Source: Leptolyngbya sp. NIES-3755
GTDB lineage: Bacteria; Cyanobacteriota; Cyanobacteriia; Leptolyngbyales; Leptolyngbyaceae
Reading direction: 5' to 3'
DNA: 64,000 bases
NCBI GenBank assembly: GCA_001548435.1
Contig: AP017308.1
Location: forward strand, 939,030 to 1,003,029
Positions 49,360-57,533 of the stretch are shown piece after piece (position 1 is the stretch's first letter; every line of letters begins with the position of its first letter). A model generated the notes under the pieces. The model ran no database searches. It saw only the letters and a program-made list of their open reading frames with translations, and was not told the origin of the DNA. The translations under genes were made by a program, and so were the position numbers.

Positions 49360-49534
49360 ATACCAAATTGATTTTTCATTGCTACAGATCCTGGCAGCCC
49401 CCTAAATCCCCCACTCGTGGGGGACTTTGAGTATGAAAGCGATTCAAACCAAAGAAATTTTCAAGTTTCAAAGTCCCCCAGAATGGGGGATTTAGGGGGC
49501 GAGGATCTGTAGCATTTACAGATTAATTTGGTAT
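49360..49534. mobile_element. MITE-like palindromic element next to hetP
   Basis: The outer ends are inverted copies of ATACCAAATT. Inside, GCTACAGATCCT...CCCCCTAAATCCCCCA (49381-49412) is mirrored by TGGGGGATTTAGGGGG...AGGATCTGTAGC (49484-49513), and GGGGGACTTTGA/TCAAAGTCCCCC extend the stem. The element has no coding capacity and leaves a loop of about 37 bp. The CCCCCTAAATCCCCCA motif is a familiar dispersed repeat in cyanobacteria. No clear target duplication is visible. Confidence 0.8.
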
Positions 49535-49873
49535 CATTTGCACAAACCAAACCGGGAAATTACCACCTTTAGGACTGCTTTCGTGGGACTCGATCGATTC
49601 AACATAAGTCAAATCTTTAATCTGAGTTGAACTGTTCGATCGAGCCGCTCCCCCCTCTGGTGATTCGGTCGCAAAAATTCGATTCTCTTTCAGTAATCTG
49701 CTATACGTTCGGTGCGGAATAAAGTGAATGGGATTGTATCCCGCAAAACGCAAAATTAGCACACAAGCCCAAGAATAATGACCCGCTGTAATTGCTTCAA
49801 CCACTTGGCTGAACTGTTCAGGTGTCATCACTTTATTGCGCGGTTGTGAAGCACTACTGCGACAAATAACCAT
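49523..49873 (-). CDS. hetP: HetP-family protein with MITE-altered C-terminus
   Basis: This 116-residue protein matches HetP, the heterocyst-commitment factor of Nostoc, in MTPEQFSQVVEAITAGHYSW, ACVLILRFAGYNPIHFIPHR, TYSRLLKENRI, IKDLTYVESIES and a GGNFPVWF end. HetP homologues also occur in cyanobacteria without heterocysts. Nostoc HetP is about 159 residues; here the stop (TAA 49523-49525) lies in the MITE end, so the C-terminal tail is missing or replaced. GAGGAG precedes ATG 49873. It is the last gene of a minus-strand cluster with hlyD-like and hetC-like genes. Confidence 0.82.
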   Translation of the reverse strand: MVICRSSASQPRNKVMTPEQFSQVVEAITAGHYSWACVLILRFAGYNPIHFIPHRTYSRLLKENRIFATESPEGGAARSNSSTQIKDLTYVESIESHESSPKGGNFPVWFVQMIPN

Positions 49874-49903
49874 AGAAATCTCCTCAGAAATAATTGGACA
49901 GAC

Positions 49904-51460
49904 CTACAAAGTTAAACCACCATTTTGTAATTGACGAATGGGGTCAAGCAGCATTTGAGCGATCGTGCGTCGTCGAACAATGATCTCTGCTGTAGCAGTT
50001 TGACCTGCTTTTAGCTCGGTGCGTTGCGTAGAAGTTGAAATCGAATGTCGATCGAGCACAATTTCCACCCGGTACACCACTCCGACACGCTCATCAACTT
50101 TGACATCCGGAGAGAGCGAGGACACCTTTCCCTCAAAAATGCCATAGTCCTGATACGGATAAGCGTCAAACTTGATTTGCACTTTGTCGCCGACCTTCAC
50201 AAAGCCTGCTTCTCGTGTGGGGAGCGCGGCAACGAGGATTAAGGGTGCCGTTTTAGATGAAATCTCGGTGATGGTTTGTCCAGATTGCACGACTTCACCC
50301 CGATTGCGAATGTTCAAAGCAGAAACAACGCCATCGACCGGAGCTTTTAGCGTCAGTTGATTCAATTCGACTTTTGCTTGCTGAAGCAATTTCTCGCTTT
50401 GCTGCATTTTGGCGATCACCTGAGTTCGCTGAACGAGCAATTGTTGAATCACTTGTTGAGCTTGAATCTGAGCATTTTGTCTTTCAGCATATTTTTGGGT
50501 CAGCCGCGCTCGTAACTGTTGTGATTCTGCAATCACTTGCTGGAGTTCCGATCGCATTTTCTGCGATTCCGAGAGCGTTTGCCGAATTTCGCCTGCTTGC
50601 TGAACGATCGTGCGCTGGCGCTCTCCGAATTGTTGCTGAGCTTGAAACAGTTGGTCTCTGGCTAAGGCACCTTGATCGACCAGAGACTTCCATCGAGTCA
50701 GTCGTTCTTGTTGGTTGCTGGCATCTTCTTGCAGTTGAGTGAGGACGGCTTGATTAATGGTTGTTTTTTCCTCGGCTTGAACGATCGCGGTGTCTCCTGC
50801 TTGCAATTTAGCTTGAGCTTGAGCGATCGTCGCTTCTTGAGCGCGGATGTCAGCCTCTGAGATCGTTAATCTCGTTTGTGCTTCCGATCGCGTTTTATCA
50901 ATCAGATTCTCGGTTTGCAGCAGTTCTTTTTCATAGTTCCCGTGTTCTTGGCGGAGTGCTTCCACTCGGTTGAGCGCGATTTCGTGATCTAATTCTGCGA
51001 CGACTTGCCCTGCTTTGACGGCTTGCCCTTCCTGAACATAAAGATGAGCAATCTTGCCCGAAACAGTCGGGTGAACTTTGTAAGGTTCTCCTTGTGGAAT
51101 TAATCGTCCTTGTGCTTGTCCAACTTCTTCGATTTGGCTGGTCGTTGCCCAAGCTCCAAATGCAGTGCAGAAAATGACACCTCCTACTACCAGCCGATTG
51201 GGCAAGCTGGGCGGAGGACGATCGAGGACGTTTTGCAGCGACATCGACCATTTCCCAACCGGAGGAGAGGATGGCTCTGAGGGAGTCGTCGGCGGGGGAA
51301 TGGCGACTGGAGGCATCACAGCATCAGAAGTGACCGCGCCACCATAGAGATAGGCAATCTCCGGTAGTTCACTTGAAAGTTGAGAAACACGATCGACATG
51401 AGAAAACTCGATCGAGGAATTGGAGCCGTCTAACGGCAAAGAATCAATCCGAATTGCCAT
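49904..51460 (-). CDS. HlyD-family adaptor between hetC-like and hetP genes
   Basis: This 518-residue membrane fusion protein has a cytoplasmic N-terminus (Pro-rich, about residues 48-70) and one membrane helix (VVGGVIFCTAFGAWATT). The split lipoyl domains are HPTVSGKIAHLYVQEGQAV and KAPVDGVVSALNIRNRGE. A long Gln-rich coiled coil (about residues 160-370) and a C-terminal beta-barrel complete it. It should pair with the peptidase-containing exporter upstream. It starts 318 bp after that gene and ends 30 bp before hetP. Confidence 0.9.
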   Translation of the reverse strand: MAIRIDSLPLDGSNSSIEFSHVDRVSQLSSELPEIAYLYGGAVTSDAVMPPVAIPPPTTPSEPSSPPVGKWSMSLQNVLDRPPPSLPNRLVVGGVIFCTAFGAWATTSQIEEVGQAQGRLIPQGEPYKVHPTVSGKIAHLYVQEGQAVKAGQVVAELDHEIALNRVEALRQEHGNYEKELLQTENLIDKTRSEAQTRLTISEADIRAQEATIAQAQAKLQAGDTAIVQAEEKTTINQAVLTQLQEDASNQQERLTRWKSLVDQGALARDQLFQAQQQFGERQRTIVQQAGEIRQTLSESQKMRSELQQVIAESQQLRARLTQKYAERQNAQIQAQQVIQQLLVQRTQVIAKMQQSEKLLQQAKVELNQLTLKAPVDGVVSALNIRNRGEVVQSGQTITEISSKTAPLILVAALPTREAGFVKVGDKVQIKFDAYPYQDYGIFEGKVSSLSPDVKVDERVGVVYRVEIVLDRHSISTSTQRTELKAGQTATAEIIVRRRTIAQMLLDPIRQLQNGGLTL

Positions 51461-51778
51461 AGTGTTGACCTAATACTAAAAATTTTAGGGCGATTGCTTT
51501 CTAGTCCGCAGAGCAATTGCAGTCACACGGATGCAGCGTTGTGCTAACTCAAACCACACCATTCAAGTTGCTGTGCAGCGACTTCACTCGATCTCAGTGT
51601 GAGGGTGTCAAGATGATCTGAAGCGTCTCGATCGTCTATATTCTGCTCTGAAGACTGAAACAGATGGGTAGCGCAATCCCTGAATTTTTGTATGAATGTC
51701 TATCCGAGAAAGAACGGGTTCGGCAATGTTGTTTCTATTACAAAGCCTAACGTTTCTTGATCGGCTTTTCAACTCTTT
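51461..51778 (-). other. Gap between hetC-like gene and hlyD-like gene
   Basis: These 318 bp contain no large gene. A 25-codon minus-strand frame (51562-51485) ends RKQSP but has no double-glycine leader. No perfect GTA-N8-TAC site for NtcA was seen. A promoter for the adaptor and hetP could lie here, which would uncouple them from the exporter. Confidence 0.3.
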
Positions 51779-54700
51779 TTACAAATCGAGTTGTTGTCGA
51801 GCGAGTTGAGCATACAGTCCTGATTTTGCTAGCAGTTGTTCGTGAGTTCCTTGTTCGACGATGATTCCACGATCGAGCACAATAATACAGTCTGCATTGC
51901 GAACGGTTGAAAGGCGATGAGCAATAATAAACGTCGTGCGATCGCGGCTAATTTGCTGTAAGTTCTTTTGAAAGCGCCGCTCGGATTCGGTGTCCAGCGA
52001 ACTGGTAGCTTCATCTAAGATTAAGATGCGTGGATTGCCTAATAAAGCACGTGCGATCGCGATTCGCTGGCGTTGTCCTCCAGATAGTAAAGTTCCTCGT
52101 TCTCCAACTTTCGTTTGATAGCCCAACGGCAACGATTGAATAAAACCATGCGCTTCCGCTAGCTTTGCTGCTCTCAGGACATCTTCTAAGCTGTACTGCG
52201 ATCGATATAAAGTAATGTTGTCTAAGATCGTGCCAGAGAAAAGAAAGCATTCCTGGGGCACAATGCCGATTTGTTGTCGGAGTGAGAGCGGTGAAACGTG
52301 ACGGAGATCGGTATGATCGATCGTCATTCTCCCAGTCGTTGGCTGATACAATCCCTGAAGCAGATTGGCTAACGTTGTTTTACCGGAACCACTGCGACCG
52401 ACAAGCGCGATCGTATCTCCTGCTCGTACAGTAAAGGAGATATTTTGTAGAATATTGCGACTATCTTCTGCTTGATAGCGAAACGTGACATTGTCAAAGC
52501 AAACTTCCCCCTGAATTCGCGGAAGTGCGATCAGTGGCTTTTCTAAGCTCTCTTCGGGTTCAGCACTGAAGATATCATCTAACCGTTCAACCGAGACCAG
52601 GACTTCTTGAAACTCATCCCACAAGCTAACCAATGATAAAACAGGTGTAATCACATTCCCGATCATCATGTTAAAGGCAACAAACTGACCAATGCTTAAC
52701 TGGTCTTGAATCACTAAGGTGGCACCATACCAGAGTAAAAGCGTACTGCCTAAGAGATTAATTGCTGAACTTGCACCTTGCAAAGTGTTTGCCAGTTTTT
52801 GACCCCGAAATTGAGCATTGAACATGCTGGTCAGATCGTCTTCCCACTGCCAGCGCAATTCTCGCTCAGATGCCGTTGCTTTCACCGTGGAAATTCCAGT
52901 AAGCATTTCCACAAGGGTTGAATTTTGTTTTGCCGATTCATGAAAAATCTGCCGCGACATCTGACGTAAGAACGGACTAGCAATCAGGGTTAACAGCACG
53001 ATCGGTGGAATGATTGCCAGCACCAAACACGCCAACTGCCAGTTGTAATGCAGCATTAATCCGACATACACGATCGCCATAATGGCATCGAGCCAAGCGG
53101 TGATGGCTTGTCGAGTGAGAAACAATTGAATCTTATGATTTTCCTGAACTCGCGTCACAATATCGCCCACATGACGAGAGGCAAAAAATTGCAGGGGTAG
53201 ATTGAGCGCATGACTGATAAACCCGCTAATTAAGGTGAGATCAACCTGATTCGAGAAAAAATCTAAAAGATACTGTCGGATACAGACTAAACCGATTCGC
53301 CAAGCTCCGAACAGCAGCAAGCCTAAAATAAAGATTTGCAGCGTCGGTAAGCTTTTGTGAACCACGACTTGATCGAGAATGATCTGAGTAAACAGGGGAG
53401 TCACTAAGCCAAAAATTTGCAGCAAAATCGAGGCGAGAATAATCGACCAAACCATCGATCGATAAGGCAGAAATGCACCGAGAAACCGTCCTAAAGAAGG
53501 CTTAGAACCGGGTATCGCCTGAAGTAATGCCGTTGGATGAAGCAACAAAGCGTATCCCGTCCAATTCGCCTGGAATTCTGCAATACTGAGCGATCGACGA
53601 CCCAATGCTGGATCAGATAAAATCACACGATTGCGTTTGACTCGATACACCACAATGTAATGGTCGCCCTGCCAGTGAGCGATCCACGGTGTCGTTTGTT
53701 CTGCTAGCCGATTAAAGCTCGATCGTACCGGTCGTGCTTGAAATCCTAACTTTTCTGCGGCTAGTGCCAACGCTTTCAAGGATGCTCCAGATCGCCCCAC
53801 TCCCGCTAAATTTCTCAGCATATTAATGCTAAAACGCTTTCCCCAATACTGAGAAATCATGGCAAGACAAGCCGCCCCGCAATCAGAACCACTCTGCTGA
53901 GCAATGTAGGGAAATCGTCCGAATCGAGGGCGTTGTGTTCTAGGTTTTGCAAAGTCGATCGCGCTTGGTTTCGATTGAGGCAGCGTCGGTTGTTCCTGGG
54001 GTGCAGTAGACGAAACTGAGGAATGAACGACGCTGCGCGATTGTCGTTTCGGTTCAGATTGCAGAGTCGGAATGATGGTTTGTACAGTCTGCCAATCTTC
54101 GATCGAACAGTGATAGACCGAAAGTTCAGTTGCTGCAATCCAATCCGAGGGCACAACTTGAGGATAGCCCCAACTGTCTCCGACTTTCACTGCTGTGGAG
54201 GCTTGAATTTGACCGTGACGCAGCCAAAATCGACCCGAAGCAACTTCCGCAAGCGTTGAACCTGCTGGAATGCGAATTTCGTTGAAATAGGGCAACAGTT
54301 GTTTCAGCGTATGGCTAGAGCGCGATCGCAAATCGGTCATGGTTTTGAAAAACAACAATTTCTGTCTCGCCTTGACCGCGCCATTGACCACCTCGTGCAG
54401 GTGTGGAATCTGTTGCAACCAGGGAGAAAGAGATTCGATCGAAAGTTCAGCAATCAGTCCAGAGCTTGCCGCGATCGCTTGATAGGAAAGTGTACGATCG
54501 CAAAATAGGTGGTCTGCGCCCCAAATTTCTCCAGCTTCTAACACAGCGACCGGAGCACCATTGCAAATAAGACGAACTCTACCTTCACAGACGATCGAGA
54601 AAGTTTGCAGCGCATCTAGAGTGAGGCGATCGCCGAGTTGAATCTCGCGTAAACCAAAGGCTTGAGTAAACTGAACCATCTCTTGAGCCTGATCGGGCAA

Positions 54701-54790
54701 TAACGAAAAAAGCAGAGTGCTCAGACGGTGATCAATCTCACCAGAGTAGGTCGAAAGCGAATCGCTCTCGATTCTTGGTATAGGTTTCAT
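51779..54790 (-). CDS. hetC: HetC-like peptidase-containing ABC exporter with N-terminal cyclic-nucleotide-binding-like domain
   Basis: This 1003-residue exporter has a cNMP-binding-like domain (about residues 30-145; TLDALQTFSIVCEGRVRLIC) and a linker. A C39 peptidase follows (about 295-425; SDCGAACLAMISQYWG with Cys about 303, GDHYIVVYRVKRN with His, SDPALGRRS with Asp). Then come six membrane helices (about 440-720) and an NBD (GRSGSGKTTLANLL, LSGGQRQRIAIARALLG, ILILDEATSSLD). C39 domains remove double-glycine leaders from exported peptides. Nostoc HetC has a related architecture and lies next to hetP, as here. Orthology is strongly suggested by context but not proven. Confidence 0.8.
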   Translation of the reverse strand: MKPIPRIESDSLSTYSGEIDHRLSTLLFSLLPDQAQEMVQFTQAFGLREIQLGDRLTLDALQTFSIVCEGRVRLICNGAPVAVLEAGEIWGADHLFCDRTLSYQAIAASSGLIAELSIESLSPWLQQIPHLHEVVNGAVKARQKLLFFKTMTDLRSRSSHTLKQLLPYFNEIRIPAGSTLAEVASGRFWLRHGQIQASTAVKVGDSWGYPQVVPSDWIAATELSVYHCSIEDWQTVQTIIPTLQSEPKRQSRSVVHSSVSSTAPQEQPTLPQSKPSAIDFAKPRTQRPRFGRFPYIAQQSGSDCGAACLAMISQYWGKRFSINMLRNLAGVGRSGASLKALALAAEKLGFQARPVRSSFNRLAEQTTPWIAHWQGDHYIVVYRVKRNRVILSDPALGRRSLSIAEFQANWTGYALLLHPTALLQAIPGSKPSLGRFLGAFLPYRSMVWSIILASILLQIFGLVTPLFTQIILDQVVVHKSLPTLQIFILGLLLFGAWRIGLVCIRQYLLDFFSNQVDLTLISGFISHALNLPLQFFASRHVGDIVTRVQENHKIQLFLTRQAITAWLDAIMAIVYVGLMLHYNWQLACLVLAIIPPIVLLTLIASPFLRQMSRQIFHESAKQNSTLVEMLTGISTVKATASERELRWQWEDDLTSMFNAQFRGQKLANTLQGASSAINLLGSTLLLWYGATLVIQDQLSIGQFVAFNMMIGNVITPVLSLVSLWDEFQEVLVSVERLDDIFSAEPEESLEKPLIALPRIQGEVCFDNVTFRYQAEDSRNILQNISFTVRAGDTIALVGRSGSGKTTLANLLQGLYQPTTGRMTIDHTDLRHVSPLSLRQQIGIVPQECFLFSGTILDNITLYRSQYSLEDVLRAAKLAEAHGFIQSLPLGYQTKVGERGTLLSGGQRQRIAIARALLGNPRILILDEATSSLDTESERRFQKNLQQISRDRTTFIIAHRLSTVRNADCIIVLDRGIIVEQGTHEQLLAKSGLYAQLARQQLDL

Positions 54791-55080
54791 AAAAGGGATG
54801 TTGAAAGCGCATGAGTATGTGATGAAGCGGTATCAAATACGTAGCAAGTTCTTTCTATAACTATGCAGATTCTACAGATCCGTAAGGAAGATAGAAAACT
54901 TTATCAAACCTGTGGGTTGATCGCGAAGGAGAATTGATTCTCGATCGATGATGTAGCGTAAGTACCTTAGTACTGAGGTGTTTGCCTACGCACTGATCTG
55001 AAAATTCTCGATCGATTAAACGGGCGATCGTAGGAACTAAAGGAAACCTGCTAGTACGAAGCGCACAGGCTTATCCAAAA
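54791..55080. promoter_or_regulatory. Upstream region of the hetC-like gene
   Basis: This 290-bp region has a short palindrome AGTAC-CTTA-GTACT near 54965. It has several near matches to, but no exact, GTA-N8-TAC. It should hold the promoter of the minus-strand exporter cluster. No gene was seen. Confidence 0.3.
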
Positions 55081-55723
55081 TTGTTGAGTCGGACTTTGAG
55101 TTTGACTCGCTATACGAAACAGGAAATGTTCTCTGTTTCCGACATGAATTTGTATTATGACTCGGAGCATCCTAACTGGTACAAACGCCCGGATTGGTTT
55201 CTCGTTGTAGGAGTTCCACGTCGCTATCGTGGAGAGACTTCACGATCGAGCTATGTACTGTGGGACGAGCAAGTTAGCCCAATTATCGTGATTGAATTTT
55301 TATCACCGGGGACAGAGGGGGAAGATTTAGGACGATTTGCCCTCAATCCGCCTCAGCCTAAACCTGGACACCCCCTCTGTAAATTTGACGTATACGAACA
55401 GATTGTGTAGGTGCAAAACTACATTGTGTATGACGAGCCGACTACAACTCTTCGCTATTTTCGGTTGATAGCGGGTCAGTATCAGGAGCAAGCGTGCTGC
55501 TTCGCAGATACCCGCAAGGGTCGCGCAGCAAAATCCTCTGCTTTGGATTCCTGAGTTAGAAATTGGCTTGGGATTATGGGACGGAGAGTTTGAGGGATTG
55601 TCACAGCCGTGGCTGCGATGGTGCGATCGTAACGGTGAGTTCTTCCTGACAGATACAGAGACAGCCATTGCTCAAATGAAACAAACCATCAAGAATCTGC
55701 TGACTAACAACTGTGGATTTTGA
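55081..55723 (+). pseudogene. Degenerate Uma2-family endonuclease gene
   Basis: Uma2 hallmarks are present: SDMNLYYDSEHPNWYKRPDW, FLVVGVPRRY, VLWDEQVSPIIVIEFLSPGT, EDLGRF and, in the 3' part, IPELEIGLGLWDGEFEG with WLRWCDRNGEFF. The frame is broken by TAG 55408-55410 and then by a palindromic insertion (55496-55529). The insertion shifts the 3' half (55544-55723) by one base. The N-terminus is also missing. Intact Uma2 genes are repeated many times in cyanobacterial genomes. Confidence 0.82.
55496..55529 (+). repeat. Short palindromic dispersed repeat inside the Uma2 remnant
   Basis: GCTGCTTCGC...CCCGCAAGGG...GCGCAGC is partly self-complementary and resembles the repeat in the kinase gene at 17743-17777. 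It sits exactly where Uma2 similarity is interrupted. Confidence 0.5.
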
Positions 55724-55944
55724 GAAGTTAACGCCCAATCTCGATCCCAGAAAAATCGTTCCATTAATCCTTCAATCGCTTGATCCCACAGGTCAACATT
55801 TGTGGAATGAAGGTCGAATGTGCGTTCTTGCTCGTCCTCTTCATCTGCTTTTACCCATATTGGGCGCACACATTCTTCAAATGCTTTCCAAACGACTTGA
55901 CGGTTGAAATATCGGTAGGTTTCGTCATCGTCAAACTCTCCCAT
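55672..55944 (-). CDS. Small acidic unknown protein, probably 5'-damaged
   Basis: This 90-residue frame (MGEFDDDETYRYFNRQVVW; DLWDQAIEGLMERFFWDRDW) looks like a real cyanobacterial small protein by composition. The open frame reaches back to 56028 with conserved-looking residues (LEAAACFPFAVLSTEITIEI) before the first ATG, up to a TAG at 56031-56029. Either the start was lost or a nonsense mutation split it. Its 3' end overlaps the Uma2 remnant and may also be non-native. Confidence 0.4.
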   Translation of the reverse strand: MGEFDDDETYRYFNRQVVWKAFEECVRPIWVKADEEDEQERTFDLHSTNVDLWDQAIEGLMERFFWDRDWALTSQNPQLLVSRFLMVCFI

Positions 55945-56222
55945 CTGCTCATTTTCGATCTCGATCGTGATTTCTGTACTTAAAACTGCAAAGGGGAAGC
56001 AAGCTGCGGCTTCTAGAACATTGTTGAGCTATGGCAAAAACAAGCAGGTTAGGTTCGCCTCTATCCAACTGAACCTCTAGTTCTCACATTTCAATGTTCT
56101 ATGATCGCGTCTCATCTCTTCAAAAGCTGAATCTCTTCGGCTTTCTGAAAATCATGGTAGTGCAGTGTTTGTTCATGCACCGAAGTCCGACTTTGAAAAC
56201 GTTCACCATTTGTAGTACTCCT

Positions 56223-56399
56223 ATGAACACCAAAATCGCTTTCTGCTTTAGCCTTGCCACTCTTTCTATTGGGTTTTCTGCCCTGCCTGCGATCGCTGAA
56301 TCCTCCAAGGTTCATCGAGCAAGTCCGGAAGCTGCCGAAGATGTTTGCTACGTCAAGAATATCAGCACTGCCCAACTTCCAGTTGATGCGATCGAATGA
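56223..56399 (+). pseudogene. N-terminal part of a split exported WD40-like protein
   Basis: These 58 residues carry a signal peptide (FCFSLATLSIGFSALPAIAES) and a short mature part (EDVCYVKNISTAQLPVDAIE), ending at TGA 56397-56399. The stop overlaps ATG 56396 of the next frame as ATGA. A signal peptide with only about 30 more residues followed at once by a signal-less beta-propeller suggests one gene split by a frameshift. A coupled pair of genes is the alternative. Confidence 0.5.
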
Positions 56400-57061
56400 C
56401 AGCTTTCTATTCCTCGAAAGCTAAAGGGATTGAGGTGTGGGACGCAAAAGGGCTTATTTCTGGTTCAGTCAAGAGCTTTCTTCCATTCCCTCAAGTACCT
56501 GGAGATTCTTGGCGTAAACCTTTCAGCTTGATTGACAGACTAGAGATTTCCAAGGACGGAAAGTTTTTAGTTGCAGCAATGAAGTACGATCATGAGCTTG
56601 CTCCAGATCCGAGAAAGGTTTACGTTTGGGATACTCGTTCTGAGGAATTGGTTTACACGATCGATGCAGATACATTTGCTCTTAGCCAAGATGGTAAGAC
56701 ACTTGTAACCTCACACCACGGCAGAGATACAGGTCGTCTTGATGTGCTTGAAAATCAGAAAAGCATCAAAATGTGGAGCCTAGCAAATGGTAAACTAATC
56801 CGCAGAGTTCAAGTGCCGAAAAAGCACGAAGGGATCGTCTCTCTGGCAGTGAGTTCGGATAGGCGCTTCATTGCCTATGGAAGAAAGTACCTTGGACCTT
56901 TTTTCTTGACTCCTGAAACGAATGGTATGGGCATGATTGATTTGCAAACTGGACAACAAGCGTTCTCCGAAAAGATAAATGCCCCATTTTTGGCATTTAT
57001 CAATAATGATCGTACTCTTCTTGCTGGAGGTGAAAGCATTAAGTTCTTTGCAATTCAGTGA
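56396..57061 (+). CDS. WD40/beta-propeller-like protein, probably the 3' part of a frameshifted gene
   Basis: These 221 residues contain repeated blade-like strands: RLEISKDGKFLVAAM...VYVWDTRSEELVYTI, FALSQDGKTLVTSH...IKMWSLANGKLIR and LAVSSDRRFIAYG. This is about three to four blades, fewer than a full seven-blade propeller. It lacks a signal peptide of its own, while the preceding overlapping frame has one. Confidence 0.6.
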   Translation: MTAFYSSKAKGIEVWDAKGLISGSVKSFLPFPQVPGDSWRKPFSLIDRLEISKDGKFLVAAMKYDHELAPDPRKVYVWDTRSEELVYTIDADTFALSQDGKTLVTSHHGRDTGRLDVLENQKSIKMWSLANGKLIRRVQVPKKHEGIVSLAVSSDRRFIAYGRKYLGPFFLTPETNGMGMIDLQTGQQAFSEKINAPFLAFINNDRTLLAGGESIKFFAIQ

Positions 57062-57128
57062 GGCTTGCTTTTAGTTATGAACTGCCGAATGGTCTTCTAT
57101 TGAAACATCTGAAAACACTGACAAATGA

Positions 57129-57468
57129 CATTGGGATCAAGATGTTTCAGTAGATTCAGATCTTCCTAATTTTTTCAGAACGGCTCCGACAAAGGGACGG
57201 TTAGCAGGCTCAACGTATCGAATTCTGGGTTTCTCAGCGCTAGACTTCGACAAATGCCAGATGAGCCGAGCATGGGCAGCAGGTAGCTGAATTCCCTGAA
57301 AATCAGGTTGATTGCCATTCCCTAGCTAGACAATTTGCAGCGGTGACTGCGAAGCGAGTGAATGGAAAATATGTCACCACGCTATCTGGCTCGCTTGATC
57401 CTCGGACCGATCGCAACTTTCAGACGGCGAACAGAATTGAGAATTTGAAGGACTGTGCAGAACTTTAG
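57129..57468 (+). pseudogene. Frameshifted remnant of an unknown gene
   Basis: One frame (57129-57290) reads NFFRTAPTKGRLAGSTYRIL and ends at KCQMSRAWAAGS-stop. Another frame (57286-57468) continues DCHSLARQFAAVTAKRVNGK and ends TANRIENLKDCAEL before TAG 57466-57468. The amino acid composition looks coding in each part, and they meet at 57286-57290, so a +1 shift is likely. No start codon or family was identified. The rest of the 57062-57533 gap holds nothing recognisable. Confidence 0.42.
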
Positions 57469-57533
57469 TTTCTCATGCTTATACGAAGAGCATCACGACA
57501 ACCCACAATATTGGCAACTCATCTTTCCGACTT

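Noticed and set aside
49360-49534. Target-site duplication for the MITE-like element
   Set aside because: Bases flanking the two outer ends do not match over more than two positions.
51485-51562. 25-codon minus-strand frame (MVWFELAQRCIRVTAIAL and more) between the hetC-like and hlyD-like genes
   Set aside because: It has no double-glycine leader, no ribosome binding site and is too short to support by itself; kept only as a note in the gap entry.
54791-55080. NtcA-type GTA-N8-TAC site upstream of the hetC-like gene
   Set aside because: Only near matches with 6 or 7 bp spacing were found (for example GTA then TAC with seven bases between).
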